Positions 6,512 through 14,511 of a stretch of 48,659 nucleotides of DNA are shown piece after piece. How positions within the stretch are numbered: the stretch's first letter is position 1; every line of letters begins with the position of its first letter. The stretch lies in contig NZ_JACMYO010000049.1 of the NCBI RefSeq assembly GCF_020889685.1, forward strand, positions 1 through 48,659, written 5' to 3'. The notes under the pieces were generated by a model. That model was not told the DNA's origin and did not search any database. It saw nothing but the letters and a program-made list of their open reading frames with translations. The position numbers and the translations under genes are program-made. Source of the DNA: Bradyrhizobium oropedii (GTDB lineage: Bacteria; Pseudomonadota; Alphaproteobacteria; Rhizobiales; Xanthobacteraceae).

Positions 6512-6865
6512 ATGTTCCCCTCCGACGACCGAACTCCCCTCGCCGATCGCGCCTTCAATGAGGGTAAGCGTCAGGGTCTTGCAGGCGAGAGCTGCAATAA
6601 TCCCCACCACGTCACCACCGAAGCGCACCGCCGGCACAATGACGGCTATGCAGTCGGCCAGGAGCAGCTCGCGTCCAAGGGCTTCAAGAAGCTCGATGGC
6701 GAGGATGATGACGAAGAAGGCGACGGCCGGCCGCGAGGTTCGTTCACCGATCAGGTGCGCGACCAGAATGACCGCGTGCAGCAGGCGATCAAGACCGGCA
6801 CCGTCGACCAGCTCGGCACTCCGTCGCGGGCCAGTGCCGCGGCCGACAGCCTCGCCGCGCACTGA
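6497..6865 (+). CDS. RMF-like C-terminal part, in the -1 frame
   Basis: This frame (closed by the TGA at 6863-6865) reads TQSDMFPSDDRTPLADRAFN, then EGKRQGLAGESCNNPHH and HRRHNDGYAVGQEQLA. The spacing of Gly and aromatic residues (A-x-x-E-G-x-x-x-G-L-x-G ... G-Y-x-x-G) resembles ribosome modulation factor-like modules found in phage early proteins. The tail is acidic (DGEDDDEEGDG). An ATG exists at 6512 without a Shine-Dalgarno, so it is either a separate weakly translated gene, the product of a -1 shift, or half of a gene broken by an indel. Confidence 0.6.
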   Translation, partial: RTQSDMFPSDDRTPLADRAFNEGKRQGLAGESCNNPHHVTTEAHRRHNDGYAVGQEQLASKGFKKLDGEDDDEEGDGRPRGSFTDQVRDQNDRVQQAIKTGTVDQLGTPSRASAAADSLAAH

Positions 6866-6874
6866 GGCCTCGCC

Positions 6875-7411
6875 ATGCAGAAGCGCGGGACCATCCTTGC
6901 TCTGGACGTTGCCAGCAAGACCGGCGTCGCCTTCGGGCGACCCGGTGAGGTCCCGCGCCTGCAGATCGTCGACTTCCGCGGCCCGGGCGAACTAATCGGC
7001 CTTTATGCCCGCGCCGTCGAATGGATGGCAAGCCAGCTGCGCGACGAGCCTCCTGACCTGGTTGCCATCGAGCGCGTCGTGCCGCCGTCCGGCGCCAAGG
7101 GTTTCACCAATCACGAAACCACGATGATCACCATCGGACTGTTCGGGATCCTCTGCGGCATCACGCATTGCAAAGGCATCACTCTGGTGCCAGCCGCGAT
7201 CAGCACCTGGCGAAAGCACTTCATCGGCAAGGGCAACTATCCCGGCGAGGTCGCCAAGCGGATGTCGGTCGATCGCTGCCGCGTGCTGGGTTGGGACGCA
7301 CCTGATCATAACGCTGCTGAAGCAGCGGGAATTTGGGACTGGGCTGGACAGACCTTCATGGGGAATTCCCCGGAGGTCCTGCATCTGTTTGGGGAGAAGA
7401 AGCGTGCCTGA
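6875..7411 (+). CDS. RuvC-like Holliday-junction resolvase (178 aa)
   Basis: An RNase H-fold nuclease: ILALDVASKTG carries the first catalytic Asp, DLVAIERV the Glu after strand 4, and APDHNAAEAAGIWDW the C-terminal D-x-N-x-A-E-A motif typical of phage and bacterial RuvC-like proteins. Length suits the family. It should cleave branched recombination or replication intermediates before packaging. Sits in the rightward replication operon 9 bases after the RMF-like frame. Confidence 0.85.
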   Translation: MQKRGTILALDVASKTGVAFGRPGEVPRLQIVDFRGPGELIGLYARAVEWMASQLRDEPPDLVAIERVVPPSGAKGFTNHETTMITIGLFGILCGITHCKGITLVPAAISTWRKHFIGKGNYPGEVAKRMSVDRCRVLGWDAPDHNAAEAAGIWDWAGQTFMGNSPEVLHLFGEKKRA

Positions 7412-7697
7412 TCAGGGGGAGCCGACTTTTGCCGAGATCGCGGTGGCGCTGACACTGCTCAAGATCAAGGCCGGCATGGACGTCGAGAAGACAAAGCTGA
7501 TCGCCGAGCGGATCGGTCTTTCGCGGATGGGCTATGAGCTGATCGTGCCCGCCCTCGAGCGTGACCTCGCACTCGTCGAGCGCGCGATGGAACTGTTCCA
7601 GGAGATGTCCAGCGTCGAGCCGCAAATTCGCGCAGTGCTGGAGCGCAAGAAGAGCGGCTCATGGTTGAAGACAATCATGAGGACCGCAGCACTATGA
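7404..7697 (+). CDS. Hypothetical helical protein (97 aa)
   Basis: GTG start at 7404 overlapping the resolvase end, with GGGGAGAAG just upstream. The protein is mostly helical (TFAEIAVALTLLKIKAGMDV, then ERIGLSRMGYELIVPALERD) with a basic C-terminus. No family recognised. The overlap with genes on both sides supports coupled translation. Confidence 0.6.
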   Translation: MPDQGEPTFAEIAVALTLLKIKAGMDVEKTKLIAERIGLSRMGYELIVPALERDLALVERAMELFQEMSSVEPQIRAVLERKKSGSWLKTIMRTAAL

Positions 7698-8554
7698 CTG
7701 AGCTCGTCAGGATATCCGGCGCCACCTTGAGGGCGCGACTGGTCGGCAAGACCCTTTCCGATATCGACCGCAAAGAGAAGCCGCAGCTCTTCTGGATTGC
7801 GATATCGGCGCTGCGCGTGGATGAGCGGTACCAGCGCAAGATCATCGGCCGCACATCCGAGAAAAGCGTGCTGTCGATCGCCGAACACTTCTCCTGGGCG
7901 AAGTTCGCGCCCGTCATCGTTGCTGAGGTCAGCGGCGCAGACGGCCTCTATGCGATCATCGACGGCCAGCACCGCACCACGGCGGCCGCGCTGCGTGGCA
8001 TCCGCGATGTGCCTTGCCTGGTCATGAAGGCAGACTTCGCGGAGCAGGCCAACGCCTTCGCTGCGATAAACGGCAGCGTCACAGCGATCTCGACAATGCA
8101 GCTCTACCACGCCCGCGTCGCCGCCGGCGAGGCCGACGCCACAGCATTCAAGGAGGCCTGCGACGAGGCTGGCGTCACCGTCTGCCGATATCCGGTGGCC
8201 GCCAAGGATATGACGGTCGGCCAGACCGTTTCGCCAGCGCGGCTAGAGACCCAGCTGAAGCGCTATGGTCGCGCGACTTTCGTCGCGGCCCTGCGCTGCA
8301 TCACCAAAACCACGGACGGAAACATCGGGATGGTGCGGGCTCCAGTCGTCGAAGCCCTTTGCACTGTGCTGAACGGCGAGCCGACATGGGGAGGAAGCGA
8401 CGAACGGCTCATCGCCGCGATGCAGACCTTCGACTTCTTCGAGGCTTATGCCCAAGCACGGGTCCGCGCGCTGGAAGAGCGCTGCGGCGTGCACGTGCCT
8501 CTCGTCGAGATCATCGGCGAACATCTCGAGAAGGCGTTTGTCACTCAACAATGA
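7694..8554 (+). CDS. ParB/Srx-fold DGQHR-type protein (286 aa)
   Basis: Residues 75-110 contain LYAIIDGQHRTTAAALRGI, the G-Q-H-R nucleotide-binding box of the ParB/sulfiredoxin-like superfamily, preceded by a typical SIAEHFSWAKFAPVIV. The C-terminal 150 residues are helical with no known domain. Homologous folds occur in ParB nucleases and DNA-modification proteins. ATG at 7694 overlaps the previous stop (ATGA); an in-frame ATG at 7661 is possible. Located between the resolvase and helicase genes, so a role in phage DNA metabolism is likely. Confidence 0.75.
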   Translation: MTELVRISGATLRARLVGKTLSDIDRKEKPQLFWIAISALRVDERYQRKIIGRTSEKSVLSIAEHFSWAKFAPVIVAEVSGADGLYAIIDGQHRTTAAALRGIRDVPCLVMKADFAEQANAFAAINGSVTAISTMQLYHARVAAGEADATAFKEACDEAGVTVCRYPVAAKDMTVGQTVSPARLETQLKRYGRATFVAALRCITKTTDGNIGMVRAPVVEALCTVLNGEPTWGGSDERLIAAMQTFDFFEAYAQARVRALEERCGVHVPLVEIIGEHLEKAFVTQQ

Positions 8555-10389
8555 CGATCTTGCGGACCAAAGATGGAGCGCTGACGGAGCGCGTGGCGCG
8601 CCGGTTGCTCGGCGCACCGTCCGGCCTTGAGCCGGAAAAGGGACAGGTCCGCTTCGGAGACATCGTCGTCAACATCAAGACCGGCCGGTATTTCGATTTC
8701 GAGGATGAGACCAGCGGCACACACATCGAGCTGATCCAGCGGTTCAAGAACCTGCAGAACGGTCAGGCCGAGAAATGGCTGAAGGAGAACATCACCGACG
8801 CGGCGCCGGACCCGCTGCCGGATGACATGCAAGCCGAGCGCGCGCTGATCGGCATGCTGGCGATGCAGCCGGCGCTGATGGCCGCGATCGAGGAAGAGGT
8901 CACGATCGACGGCTTCGCCGAACCGATCCACAAGCAGCTGTTTGCCGCGATCGCCGATTATCCCGGCGAGACCGACAAGCCGGTCAGCGTCAAATATCTG
9001 ATGGATGCCGCCGGCGGCGATCCGCTCTATCCGGTGTTCGAGGGCTATCCCCTCGCCCGCTATGTCGGCATCTTGATCGCCCAGGCGCCGATGGCGCCGG
9101 ACGCCGCGCATCTCGCCCGTACCATCGCCACACAGATCCGCACGCTTGCCAATCGCGAGGGCGATCTTGACGACGAGTACGACCTCGAGCCCGAGCCGGC
9201 TCCCTTCGTGTCGCGGTTCGGCGGCATCGCCTTCGAGCAGCTCGACGAGCCCGGGCCCGAGCATGAATTTCTGGTCGACGACCTGATGACCGTTGGCGAC
9301 AAGAGCGTGATCGGCGGCGAATCCAAGGCCGGCAAGTCGTTCCTCGCCACACACATGGCGGCGTGCATCGCCACCGCTCGGCCGTTCTTCGGGCACAAGA
9401 TCCTCAAGCCAGGCCTCGTCGTCTATCAGGCCGGTGAAGGTGCCAAGGGCGTCAAGAAACGGTTCAGGGCATGGCGACAGCATTTTGGCGTGCCAGCCGG
9501 CCGCATCCCGCTCTACCTGCTGCAGTCCAAGATCGACATCTTCAGCCACGAGGGCGACACCGCCGCGCTGATCGAGGAGATCGCCGGCATCGAGCAGCTC
9601 TACGGCATGCCTGTGATGGCTATGTTCATCGACACGCTGGCGAAGGCCACGGGCCTTGCGGACGAGAACTCCGGCCGTGACATGGGAATGGTCATGGCGA
9701 ACATCGACAGGATATCCGGGGCCTTCCCCGGCTGTCACGTCTGCCTGGTCCATCATATGAATGCCGGCGGCACGAAGCTGCGCGGACACACCTCGATCTA
9801 TGCCAACATCGACCAGGTCATGCTGGTCTCCAACGATCCGGAGACCAAGGTCCGCACCGCACTGCTCGACAAGCAGAAGGACGGCGAGGACGGCACCAAG
9901 ATCCTGTTCGAGCTGCTGCAGGTCGAGCTCGGCCGCCGCGCCAGCGACGGCAAGCCCATCACTTCCTGCGTCACTCTGCCGATCGGCGGCAAGCTCGAGC
10001 TGAAGCTCGAAGGCAAGGCCAAGGATCGCACCATCAGCCTGACCAGCCAGCAGAAGAACATCCTGACCGCGCTGAAGGATGCGCTGGCCGAGCATGGCGA
10101 GCCGACCCCGGAGAAGCTGAAGCTGCCGCGGGCGATCAGCACCGTGGTCCAATACAAGCATTGGCGCGACGCCTATGCCGCGATCGCCGCCGATGCCGAG
10201 GAGGCCTCGATCAAAAAGGCGATGACCCGCGCCGGCGAGCGCCTCTATGCGCTGGGTATCATCGGAAAGGTCAACCCTTACGTCTGGCTCACTGGCCGCG
10301 CCACCGTCGAGACCCCCCTCGACATGGCGCGCGGGGACTTCGGATCGGCCGACACGGTCCCCTCTCAGGAAGAGTTCCCGGAGACATGA
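8551..10389 (+). CDS. DnaB/RepA-type replicative helicase with N-terminal extension (612 aa)
   Basis: Residues 1-85 form a primase-associated-like leader (GDIVVNIKTGRYFDF). Residues 93-190 resemble the DnaB N-terminal domain (QAERALIGMLAMQPALMAAI). Residues 240-450 form a RecA-like ATPase of the AAA_25/RepA group: Walker A GGESKAGKS (255-263), Walker B MAMFIDT (356-362) and LVHHMNAGG with the sensor histidines (about 401). The C-terminal region is a winged-helix-like tail. The phage probably uses it to load or act as its replication helicase. The ATG overlaps the previous stop by 4 bases. Confidence 0.88.
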   Translation: MTILRTKDGALTERVARRLLGAPSGLEPEKGQVRFGDIVVNIKTGRYFDFEDETSGTHIELIQRFKNLQNGQAEKWLKENITDAAPDPLPDDMQAERALIGMLAMQPALMAAIEEEVTIDGFAEPIHKQLFAAIADYPGETDKPVSVKYLMDAAGGDPLYPVFEGYPLARYVGILIAQAPMAPDAAHLARTIATQIRTLANREGDLDDEYDLEPEPAPFVSRFGGIAFEQLDEPGPEHEFLVDDLMTVGDKSVIGGESKAGKSFLATHMAACIATARPFFGHKILKPGLVVYQAGEGAKGVKKRFRAWRQHFGVPAGRIPLYLLQSKIDIFSHEGDTAALIEEIAGIEQLYGMPVMAMFIDTLAKATGLADENSGRDMGMVMANIDRISGAFPGCHVCLVHHMNAGGTKLRGHTSIYANIDQVMLVSNDPETKVRTALLDKQKDGEDGTKILFELLQVELGRRASDGKPITSCVTLPIGGKLELKLEGKAKDRTISLTSQQKNILTALKDALAEHGEPTPEKLKLPRAISTVVQYKHWRDAYAAIAADAEEASIKKAMTRAGERLYALGIIGKVNPYVWLTGRATVETPLDMARGDFGSADTVPSQEEFPET

Positions 10390-10451
10390 TCGTGTCCCTT
10401 TTGTCCAAAATGTCCCCGGAGGACAAAATCATCGGCGCCGCAAATGGCTGA
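10386..10451 (+). CDS. Possible 21-aa leader peptide between helicase and next gene
   Basis: An ATG overlapping the helicase stop (ATGA) opens a 21-codon frame (MIVSLLSKMSPEDKIIGAAN G) that ends 8 bases inside the next gene start region. It carries the peptide LSKMSP, repeated in the next protein because both are coded by the same 19-bp DNA repeat. It may be a coupling peptide or merely repeat DNA that is open by chance. Confidence 0.35.
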   Translation: MIVSLLSKMSPEDKIIGAANG

Positions 10452-10528
10452 AAAACCGCGTAAATCAAAACCGGGGGACAAAATGGACATTAGGGACATT
10501 GACCTCACCTTGTCCAAAATGTCCCCGG
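10401..10528. repeat. Cluster of TGTCC/GGACA repeats, locus 1
   Basis: The 19-mer TTGTCCAAAATGTCCCCGG occurs at 10401-10419 and again at 10510-10528. Between them lie inverted or degenerate copies, including GGGGGACAAAA (10474-10484) and the tandem pair ATGGACATT / AGGGACATT (10483-10500). The 9-mer core AATGTCCCC also recurs in the non-coding region at 17068-17212. Iterons of a replication origin or operators of an unknown regulator are the leading ideas; nothing here proves either. Confidence 0.6.
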
Positions 10529-11109
10529 CTCAGCAGGCAGAGCTGGTGCATCTCGTCGAGCAGGAAGGTGATGCCGGTCTCCGCCGGCAGGTGCTCGGCG
10601 CTCTCGGTTGGGGCGCGTCGGCGCCGCCGCGCCCGGGGCGCGATGTTCCGCGCGATCTGCCGCCCCAATGGACGCAGATCCATGTCCTCGATCGCCTCGA
10701 GGAGGCCTTCGCGGTGCTGACCTCCCTGCCCGCGCGCACTAGGCCGAAGCAGTTCGGCAACGGCATGCCGACACCGGTTCAGGAGCGACCGTCGCTAAAG
10801 GACCTGCTCGATATGGCCGACGCCGGCGAGAGCTTCGAGGACAAGCGCAACCGCGTCCGTCTGGCGCCGACCACCGCGCAGATCACCAGGATGGATCAGG
10901 CGCTCCGCTGGCCGTTCGAGCACCTCGCCGATCAGCCGGACCTGGCGCGTGCGCTCAGCCTGCGCGCGATGTGGGCGGCGATGCGCGTCGATATCCGGAA
11001 GCGATGCGAGCAGCGCCACATCAACCACGAGTATTTTCAGTTGGAGTGGCAGCGAGGTTTGAAGACCGTCACCGAGCGGCTCATTGCGCGCAAGCTGCCG
11101 GTGACGTGA
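10444..11109 (+). CDS. Hypothetical protein ending the rightward early operon (221 aa)
   Basis: The C-terminal 100 residues (ITRMDQALRWPFEHLADQPD, LARALSLRAMWAAMRVDIRK) are helical with conserved-looking Trp/Arg residues and resemble small phage DUF proteins found beside helicase genes; the exact family is uncertain. The N-terminus is charged and coded by the repeat cluster. The stop codon lies one base from the stop of the convergent gene, with no terminator visible. Confidence 0.65.
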   Translation: MAEKPRKSKPGDKMDIRDIDLTLSKMSPAQQAELVHLVEQEGDAGLRRQVLGALGWGASAPPRPGRDVPRDLPPQWTQIHVLDRLEEAFAVLTSLPARTRPKQFGNGMPTPVQERPSLKDLLDMADAGESFEDKRNRVRLAPTTAQITRMDQALRWPFEHLADQPDLARALSLRAMWAAMRVDIRKRCEQRHINHEYFQLEWQRGLKTVTERLIARKLPVT

Positions 11110-11110
11110 G

Positions 11111-11572
11111 CTAATCCCCCGCCTTCACATTCAGGTCTTTCCGCACAATCTCGCGGAGGTCTTCCACAGCCTTGCGATTATGGTCCCGCATAGCCTGCAG
11201 GAACGAGAGATTATTGTCATCCGAAACGACGAAAGCGTTTTTATAGGCTTCAAACCTTTTGCGAAAAGCGTCGGACAGGATCCAGGATTCGGAGGCGATT
11301 CGCCTGGCAATTGCTGCGTTGGACTCGCGGGCACTGCTTTCCTTGCTCTCCCTCACCCACTTAACATTATCATCAGCAAACTTGAGCGAACCAATCTCGT
11401 CGTTGAGCCAGCGATCCAAATCATGAAACGCTTCGAAAATTGTAGTGTATGCCGCCGCGCGGCGCTCCCAAGTCTTCTCGTCGCGGAAGCGATCTAGCGC
11501 GAACCGCGCGGCGAGCCATGAACCGACGAACGCGGCTGCCGCAGATGAAATTGCCGGGAGTAAATCGGTCAT
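11111..11572 (-). CDS. Membrane-anchored protein, end of second leftward operon (153 aa)
   Basis: An N-terminal transmembrane helix (ISSAAAAFVGSWLAARFALD) is followed by a cytoplasmic helical domain (FRDEKTWERRAAAYTTIFEA, then FHDLDRWLND). Similar one-helix proteins of about 150-200 aa occur in accessory loci of bacteria and phages without known function. The start overlaps the XRE gene stop (ATGA), linking it to the HEPN-like/XRE pair. A role in exclusion or defence is inference from that company. Confidence 0.65.
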   Translation of the reverse strand: MTDLLPAISSAAAAFVGSWLAARFALDRFRDEKTWERRAAAYTTIFEAFHDLDRWLNDEIGSLKFADDNVKWVRESKESSARESNAAIARRIASESWILSDAFRKRFEAYKNAFVVSDDNNLSFLQAMRDHNRKAVEDLREIVRKDLNVKAGD

Positions 11573-11910
11573 TGTGCAAGCCTCCGCCTGATCTCCTCGA
11601 TCAGCATCGAGCGCAGTATCGCCGTCGCGATCACGCCGCCCTTGAAATCTACGCCGAAGCGCTGAGATGCCACTGCCGCGCCGCGCAACATGTCGGGGCC
11701 GGGATTGTGTTCGAGGGAGGCAAGCTTGAGCAGATCGAGCTGGGCCGCAACCGGGCCGCTGGGTCCGGCCCCGGTCTCCCATTTCCGCCACGTGTCGGCG
11801 CCGTTCGCCGGCGCCATGCCGACGATCTTTGCCATGTCGGCGACGGAAAGCCGCCGGCCGATCGCGTTGCCGAGATCCTCGCGGATGTCCTTGAGCTCGT
11901 CGCCGGTCAT
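11569..11910 (-). CDS. XRE-type helix-turn-helix protein (113 aa)
   Basis: DIREDLGNAIGRRLSVADMA, then KIVGMAPANGADTWRKWETG is a Cro/CI-type helix-turn-helix with the characteristic W-R-K-W-E-T-G end of the domain. The C-terminal 50 residues are helical. It overlaps both neighbours by 4 bases. It may be the antitoxin or regulator of the adjacent HEPN-like gene, or a secondary phage regulator. Confidence 0.75.
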   Translation of the reverse strand: MTGDELKDIREDLGNAIGRRLSVADMAKIVGMAPANGADTWRKWETGAGPSGPVAAQLDLLKLASLEHNPGPDMLRGAAVASQRFGVDFKGGVIATAILRSMLIEEIRRRLAQ

Positions 11911-12365
11911 GCTTGCGAAACCGGCGGATTTGCCCGCAAATACGACGCCCTCGCAACCGGCTCGACCTGGTCGTGGGCGGCCTTGAGTACGCGGATCAAA
12001 TCCTCGGATGTCGGCACCCGCTTAAAGCCAGTCGTCGCGTATCTGAAATCGTGAGACCGATGGAACGGGTCAAGCCAGTCGACGAAAAGATCGAAGTCTG
12101 TCGTTGGAGAGGCAAAGCCGAGTGCTTTGGCCCGCACAAGGCTATCATTCAATTTGTGACCCAATCCCTTTAGCTCGGCCTGGTCGCCTCCAGAAGCAAG
12201 GATGTATGACTTCAGGATCAGTTCAAGCGAATGACAAAAGAGGTAATAGCGCGGACCGAATCCTTCGGTGTCTGAGAGTGATCCTGCCGCCTTTGCGAAA
12301 GACGAACTGTCATAGGCGAATCTGACTGATAGCTGCTCGTTTGTTGGGGCTGAGTTGATGTTCAT
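11907..12365 (-). CDS. HEPN-like domain protein (152 aa)
   Basis: A helical protein with YYLFCHSLELILKSYILASG followed by LKGLGHKLNDSLVRAKALGF. This H-x-x-E-L-x-L-K ... G-H-x-L pattern is characteristic of HEPN-type domains. An R-x-H near the C-terminus (FHRSHDFRY) could be part of an active site, but a clear R-x4-6-H ribonuclease motif is not certain. ATG at 12365 overlaps the upstream stop. HEPN proteins are common toxins and effectors in phage defence; here it is coupled to an XRE gene. Confidence 0.6.
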   Translation of the reverse strand: MNINSAPTNEQLSVRFAYDSSSFAKAAGSLSDTEGFGPRYYLFCHSLELILKSYILASGGDQAELKGLGHKLNDSLVRAKALGFASPTTDFDLFVDWLDPFHRSHDFRYATTGFKRVPTSEDLIRVLKAAHDQVEPVARASYLRANPPVSQA

Positions 12366-12985
12366 CGCTTGATCTTCCAATCCTGCGCCTTCCTGTCTTC
12401 TTCGGTGCGCACCGTACAGATTCCCGGGTCGAAAGTCTCCCCGCAGTCCTCGCAGATACACAAGGCGATCGCCGGTACCGCGGCGTGGACCCCAGGCCGA
12501 AACCGGATGCCCCGGCGCCAGCACATGCGAGCCTGATAGAACGCGATCGCGACCCGCAGGCCTCGGCCGATGTTCGTCGGCCTCGTCTTGATCGAGACCG
12601 CCGGCGCCCGCACCACCTCGCCGTCGGCGAAGGTCACCACCAGGCTGTCGGTCCGGATCGCGAACGAGCTGGTCTTGTCGACCGGGTAATCGTGCCAGAC
12701 CGGCGCCGGCAGCGCCGATGTCACTTTTTGCGTTAACGTTCGAGGTGCAGGCATCAACGCGCGCTTCAGCTTCAGCGCCGCGCCGTGCCAGTCCGGCCGA
12801 TCGGACGCGGCCTCGCGCTCGAAGGCTGCAAGAGCCTCCTCCGCGGCCGCTCTCGAACTTTCCGATTTCTGCGGAAAGTTGCCGCCCGGCGTCCAGCCTT
12901 GCGCACGCCGCGTTTTCCATGCCTTGCGCGCCGCGGCCGTGCGCCGTGCAGCCAGATCGTCGACCGGGGCCAGTGCGTTCGTCAT
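12362..12985 (-). CDS. Hypothetical protein with C-terminal Cys motif (207 aa)
   Basis: The N-terminus (ARRTAAARKAWKTRRAQGWT PGG) is basic and typical of small phage DNA-associated proteins. The middle contains SSFAIRTDSLVVTFADGEVV, a beta-rich part. The end has LCICEDCGETFDPGICT, probably a zinc knuckle. Overlaps the methyltransferase-like gene by 4 bases, so they are translated together and may act together. Confidence 0.65.
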   Translation of the reverse strand: MTNALAPVDDLAARRTAAARKAWKTRRAQGWTPGGNFPQKSESSRAAAEEALAAFEREAASDRPDWHGAALKLKRALMPAPRTLTQKVTSALPAPVWHDYPVDKTSSFAIRTDSLVVTFADGEVVRAPAVSIKTRPTNIGRGLRVAIAFYQARMCWRRGIRFRPGVHAAVPAIALCICEDCGETFDPGICTVRTEEDRKAQDWKIKR

Positions 12986-13812
12986 GTCAGCCCCTCGAAA
13001 AGCGGCAATTGGACCGGATTGGTCGGCCGTGGGGCGGCCTGCTCGATCGCCGGGGTTTCCGGTGCGGCCGATGGCGGATCGGCCTGGGTCCCTGCTTTTG
13101 GCCGCTTGGGGTGCAGGATGGCGGCGAGCGTTGGGGTCGAGATCCACGTTTCGAGCGACAGCGTGTTGCCGTGGATCACGTCCGCCGATATGTGGCAGAG
13201 GTTCATCTGCAGGTATGCGGCGCAATGCGCCTGATAGTCGATATCGACCAGCGTCCAATGGACCTGGCGCGCGAGATCGAACTGATATTCCCGCAGCACC
13301 TCGCAGGCCGCCAGCGCCATGCCGCCGACCCCGCACGCCGGTTCCTGAAACGTGATGTAGCTCTGCCCCGATCGCTGGAAGGCATCCATCGGCTCCTCAA
13401 TGATCATCGCCGCCATCATCTTGGAGGCGTGATACGGCGTGAAGAACTGGCCGAGTTGCGCGCTCGATGCCAGCTCGCCGAAGATCGGACCGATGAAGTC
13501 CACCGGCTCGGCCTCGAGCGCGAGCACCAGCGCGCCGAACATGTGCGACAGGTCTGTCATGGTCTCGATCGGATGCCGGCACCGCTTCACGATGCGCATG
13601 TACTCGGCTTCGTTCTTGTCGTGCTCCTCTTGCCGATGCACGAGCGTCGCGCCGCGCATCGATCGAAACGTCGCATCGAGCCAATAGCTGATGGCCTCGT
13701 GATCGCGCCAGCCTTCGCGGCGTGTGACCTGGTTCAGGTGATCAATCAGCTGATCACGCGCAGGTCGGTGCGCGTCGGTATTGAGCAGGACAGCAGAGCG
13801 CTTAACGGACAT
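12982..13812 (-). CDS. N6-adenine DNA methyltransferase-like protein, motif IV not visible (276 aa)
   Basis: The centre matches HsdM-type N6 DNA methyltransferases: GQFFTPYHASKMMAAM (about 121-136), SAM-binding motif I EPACGVGGMAL (157-167), acidic motif VDIDYQAHC (189-197) and VIHGNTLSLE (212-221). The catalytic (N/D)PP(Y/F) expected shortly afterwards is absent; the sequence goes instead to AILHPKRPKAG and a Pro-rich tail. It may therefore be a SAM-binding but inactive protein, or use a divergent catalytic loop. It lies in the second leftward operon next to a Cys-knuckle protein. Confidence 0.75.
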   Translation of the reverse strand: MSVKRSAVLLNTDAHRPARDQLIDHLNQVTRREGWRDHEAISYWLDATFRSMRGATLVHRQEEHDKNEAEYMRIVKRCRHPIETMTDLSHMFGALVLALEAEPVDFIGPIFGELASSAQLGQFFTPYHASKMMAAMIIEEPMDAFQRSGQSYITFQEPACGVGGMALAACEVLREYQFDLARQVHWTLVDIDYQAHCAAYLQMNLCHISADVIHGNTLSLETWISTPTLAAILHPKRPKAGTQADPPSAAPETPAIEQAAPRPTNPVQLPLFEGLT

Positions 13813-14071
13813 TGCCGCGCTCCGCTTGATCGATTGCGGCTAGAACCGGCGCCAGCCACGCATCAGACAAGGCCGAGTTTCGGGTGATGGATTTGAGCGC
13901 CGCGAGCATGGCGGGCGCTGCGGCGAACAACCGCGCATAGTCGCCGGCGTCGTTCATGCCGGGGCTCACCGTCGCGACGTGATAGCCATCGGCAGCGACC
14001 TTCACCGCCGCATAGCCGCCGCGCCTCTCTGCGCGCAGCGGCGTGGACAGGATGCGTTCGAGCGATGTCAT
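13802..14071 (-). CDS. Hypothetical protein (89 aa)
   Basis: ATG at 14071, end overlapping the methyltransferase-like gene by 11 bases. Contains GGYAAVKVAADGYHVATVSP and the segment ARLFAAAPAMLAALKSI, a motif common in small phage proteins of unknown function. No catalytic features visible. Confidence 0.65.
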   Translation of the reverse strand: MTSLERILSTPLRAERRGGYAAVKVAADGYHVATVSPGMNDAGDYARLFAAAPAMLAALKSITRNSALSDAWLAPVLAAIDQAERGNVR

Positions 14072-14511
14072 CGCAGCACCTCGAGCGCGCGCGTTGCATC
14101 GCGGCCGCCGTCTGGCATGACGATCGACTTGGCCTCGTCGTTGATCTTTTCAGCAAGCGCGATGTTGCGGCGGATGATGCTGGCGATGACGTCGCGCTTG
14201 GCGTCGCGCGCGCCGATGGCCTTGCGATCGAACGTCAGGCGGTCGACCGTGATCGCGATCAGCTTGGAATAGGAGAACAGGCGGACGAGCCGCGGGCCGC
14301 AGTCCAGCACCACATAGCGGCGCATTCCGCAGCCGACCGCGTGGTGATTGATGTTGAGATCGACCACCGGCTTGCTCTCCCGGAAGGCCGTCGGCGGCGT
14401 CTCGATGCCGCGATTCAGGGTTTCGAGATCGGCGCGCGCGGCGTCACGGGCCCGGCGTGTTGCCCACGCTTTCTGTGCGGCGGACATTTCCTTGACGGGT
14501 TCAGCGAGCAT
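14068..14511 (-). CDS. Hypothetical protein (147 aa)
   Basis: ATG at 14511 with GGGAGGG 5 bases upstream. The N-terminal third is basic and helical (EMSAAQKAWATRRARDAARA). The middle is beta-rich (YVVLDCGPRLVRLFSYSKLI). The C-terminus is helical. No family recognised. Overlaps both neighbours, consistent with one operon. Confidence 0.65.
   Translation of the reverse strand: MLAEPVKEMSAAQKAWATRRARDAARADLETLNRGIETPPTAFRESKPVVDLNINHHAVGCGMRRYVVLDCGPRLVRLFSYSKLIAITVDRLTFDRKAIGARDAKRDVIASIIRRNIALAEKINDEAKSIVMPDGGRDATRALEVLR

Noticed and set aside
6512..6995. Continuation of the 6171 frame to the stop at 6995
   Set aside because: Low-complexity Arg/Ser/Pro sequence overlapping the resolvase gene by 120 bases; the authentic coding appears to move to the -1 frame.
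8014..8550. N-terminal extension of the helicase frame upstream of 8551
   Set aside because: It overlaps the ParB-fold gene entirely and is Arg-rich; the ATG at 8551 with the 4-base overlap is the natural start.
8545..10161. 538-codon leftward frame opposite the helicase
   Set aside because: Antisense of a gene with intact Walker motifs; composition typical of a shadow frame.
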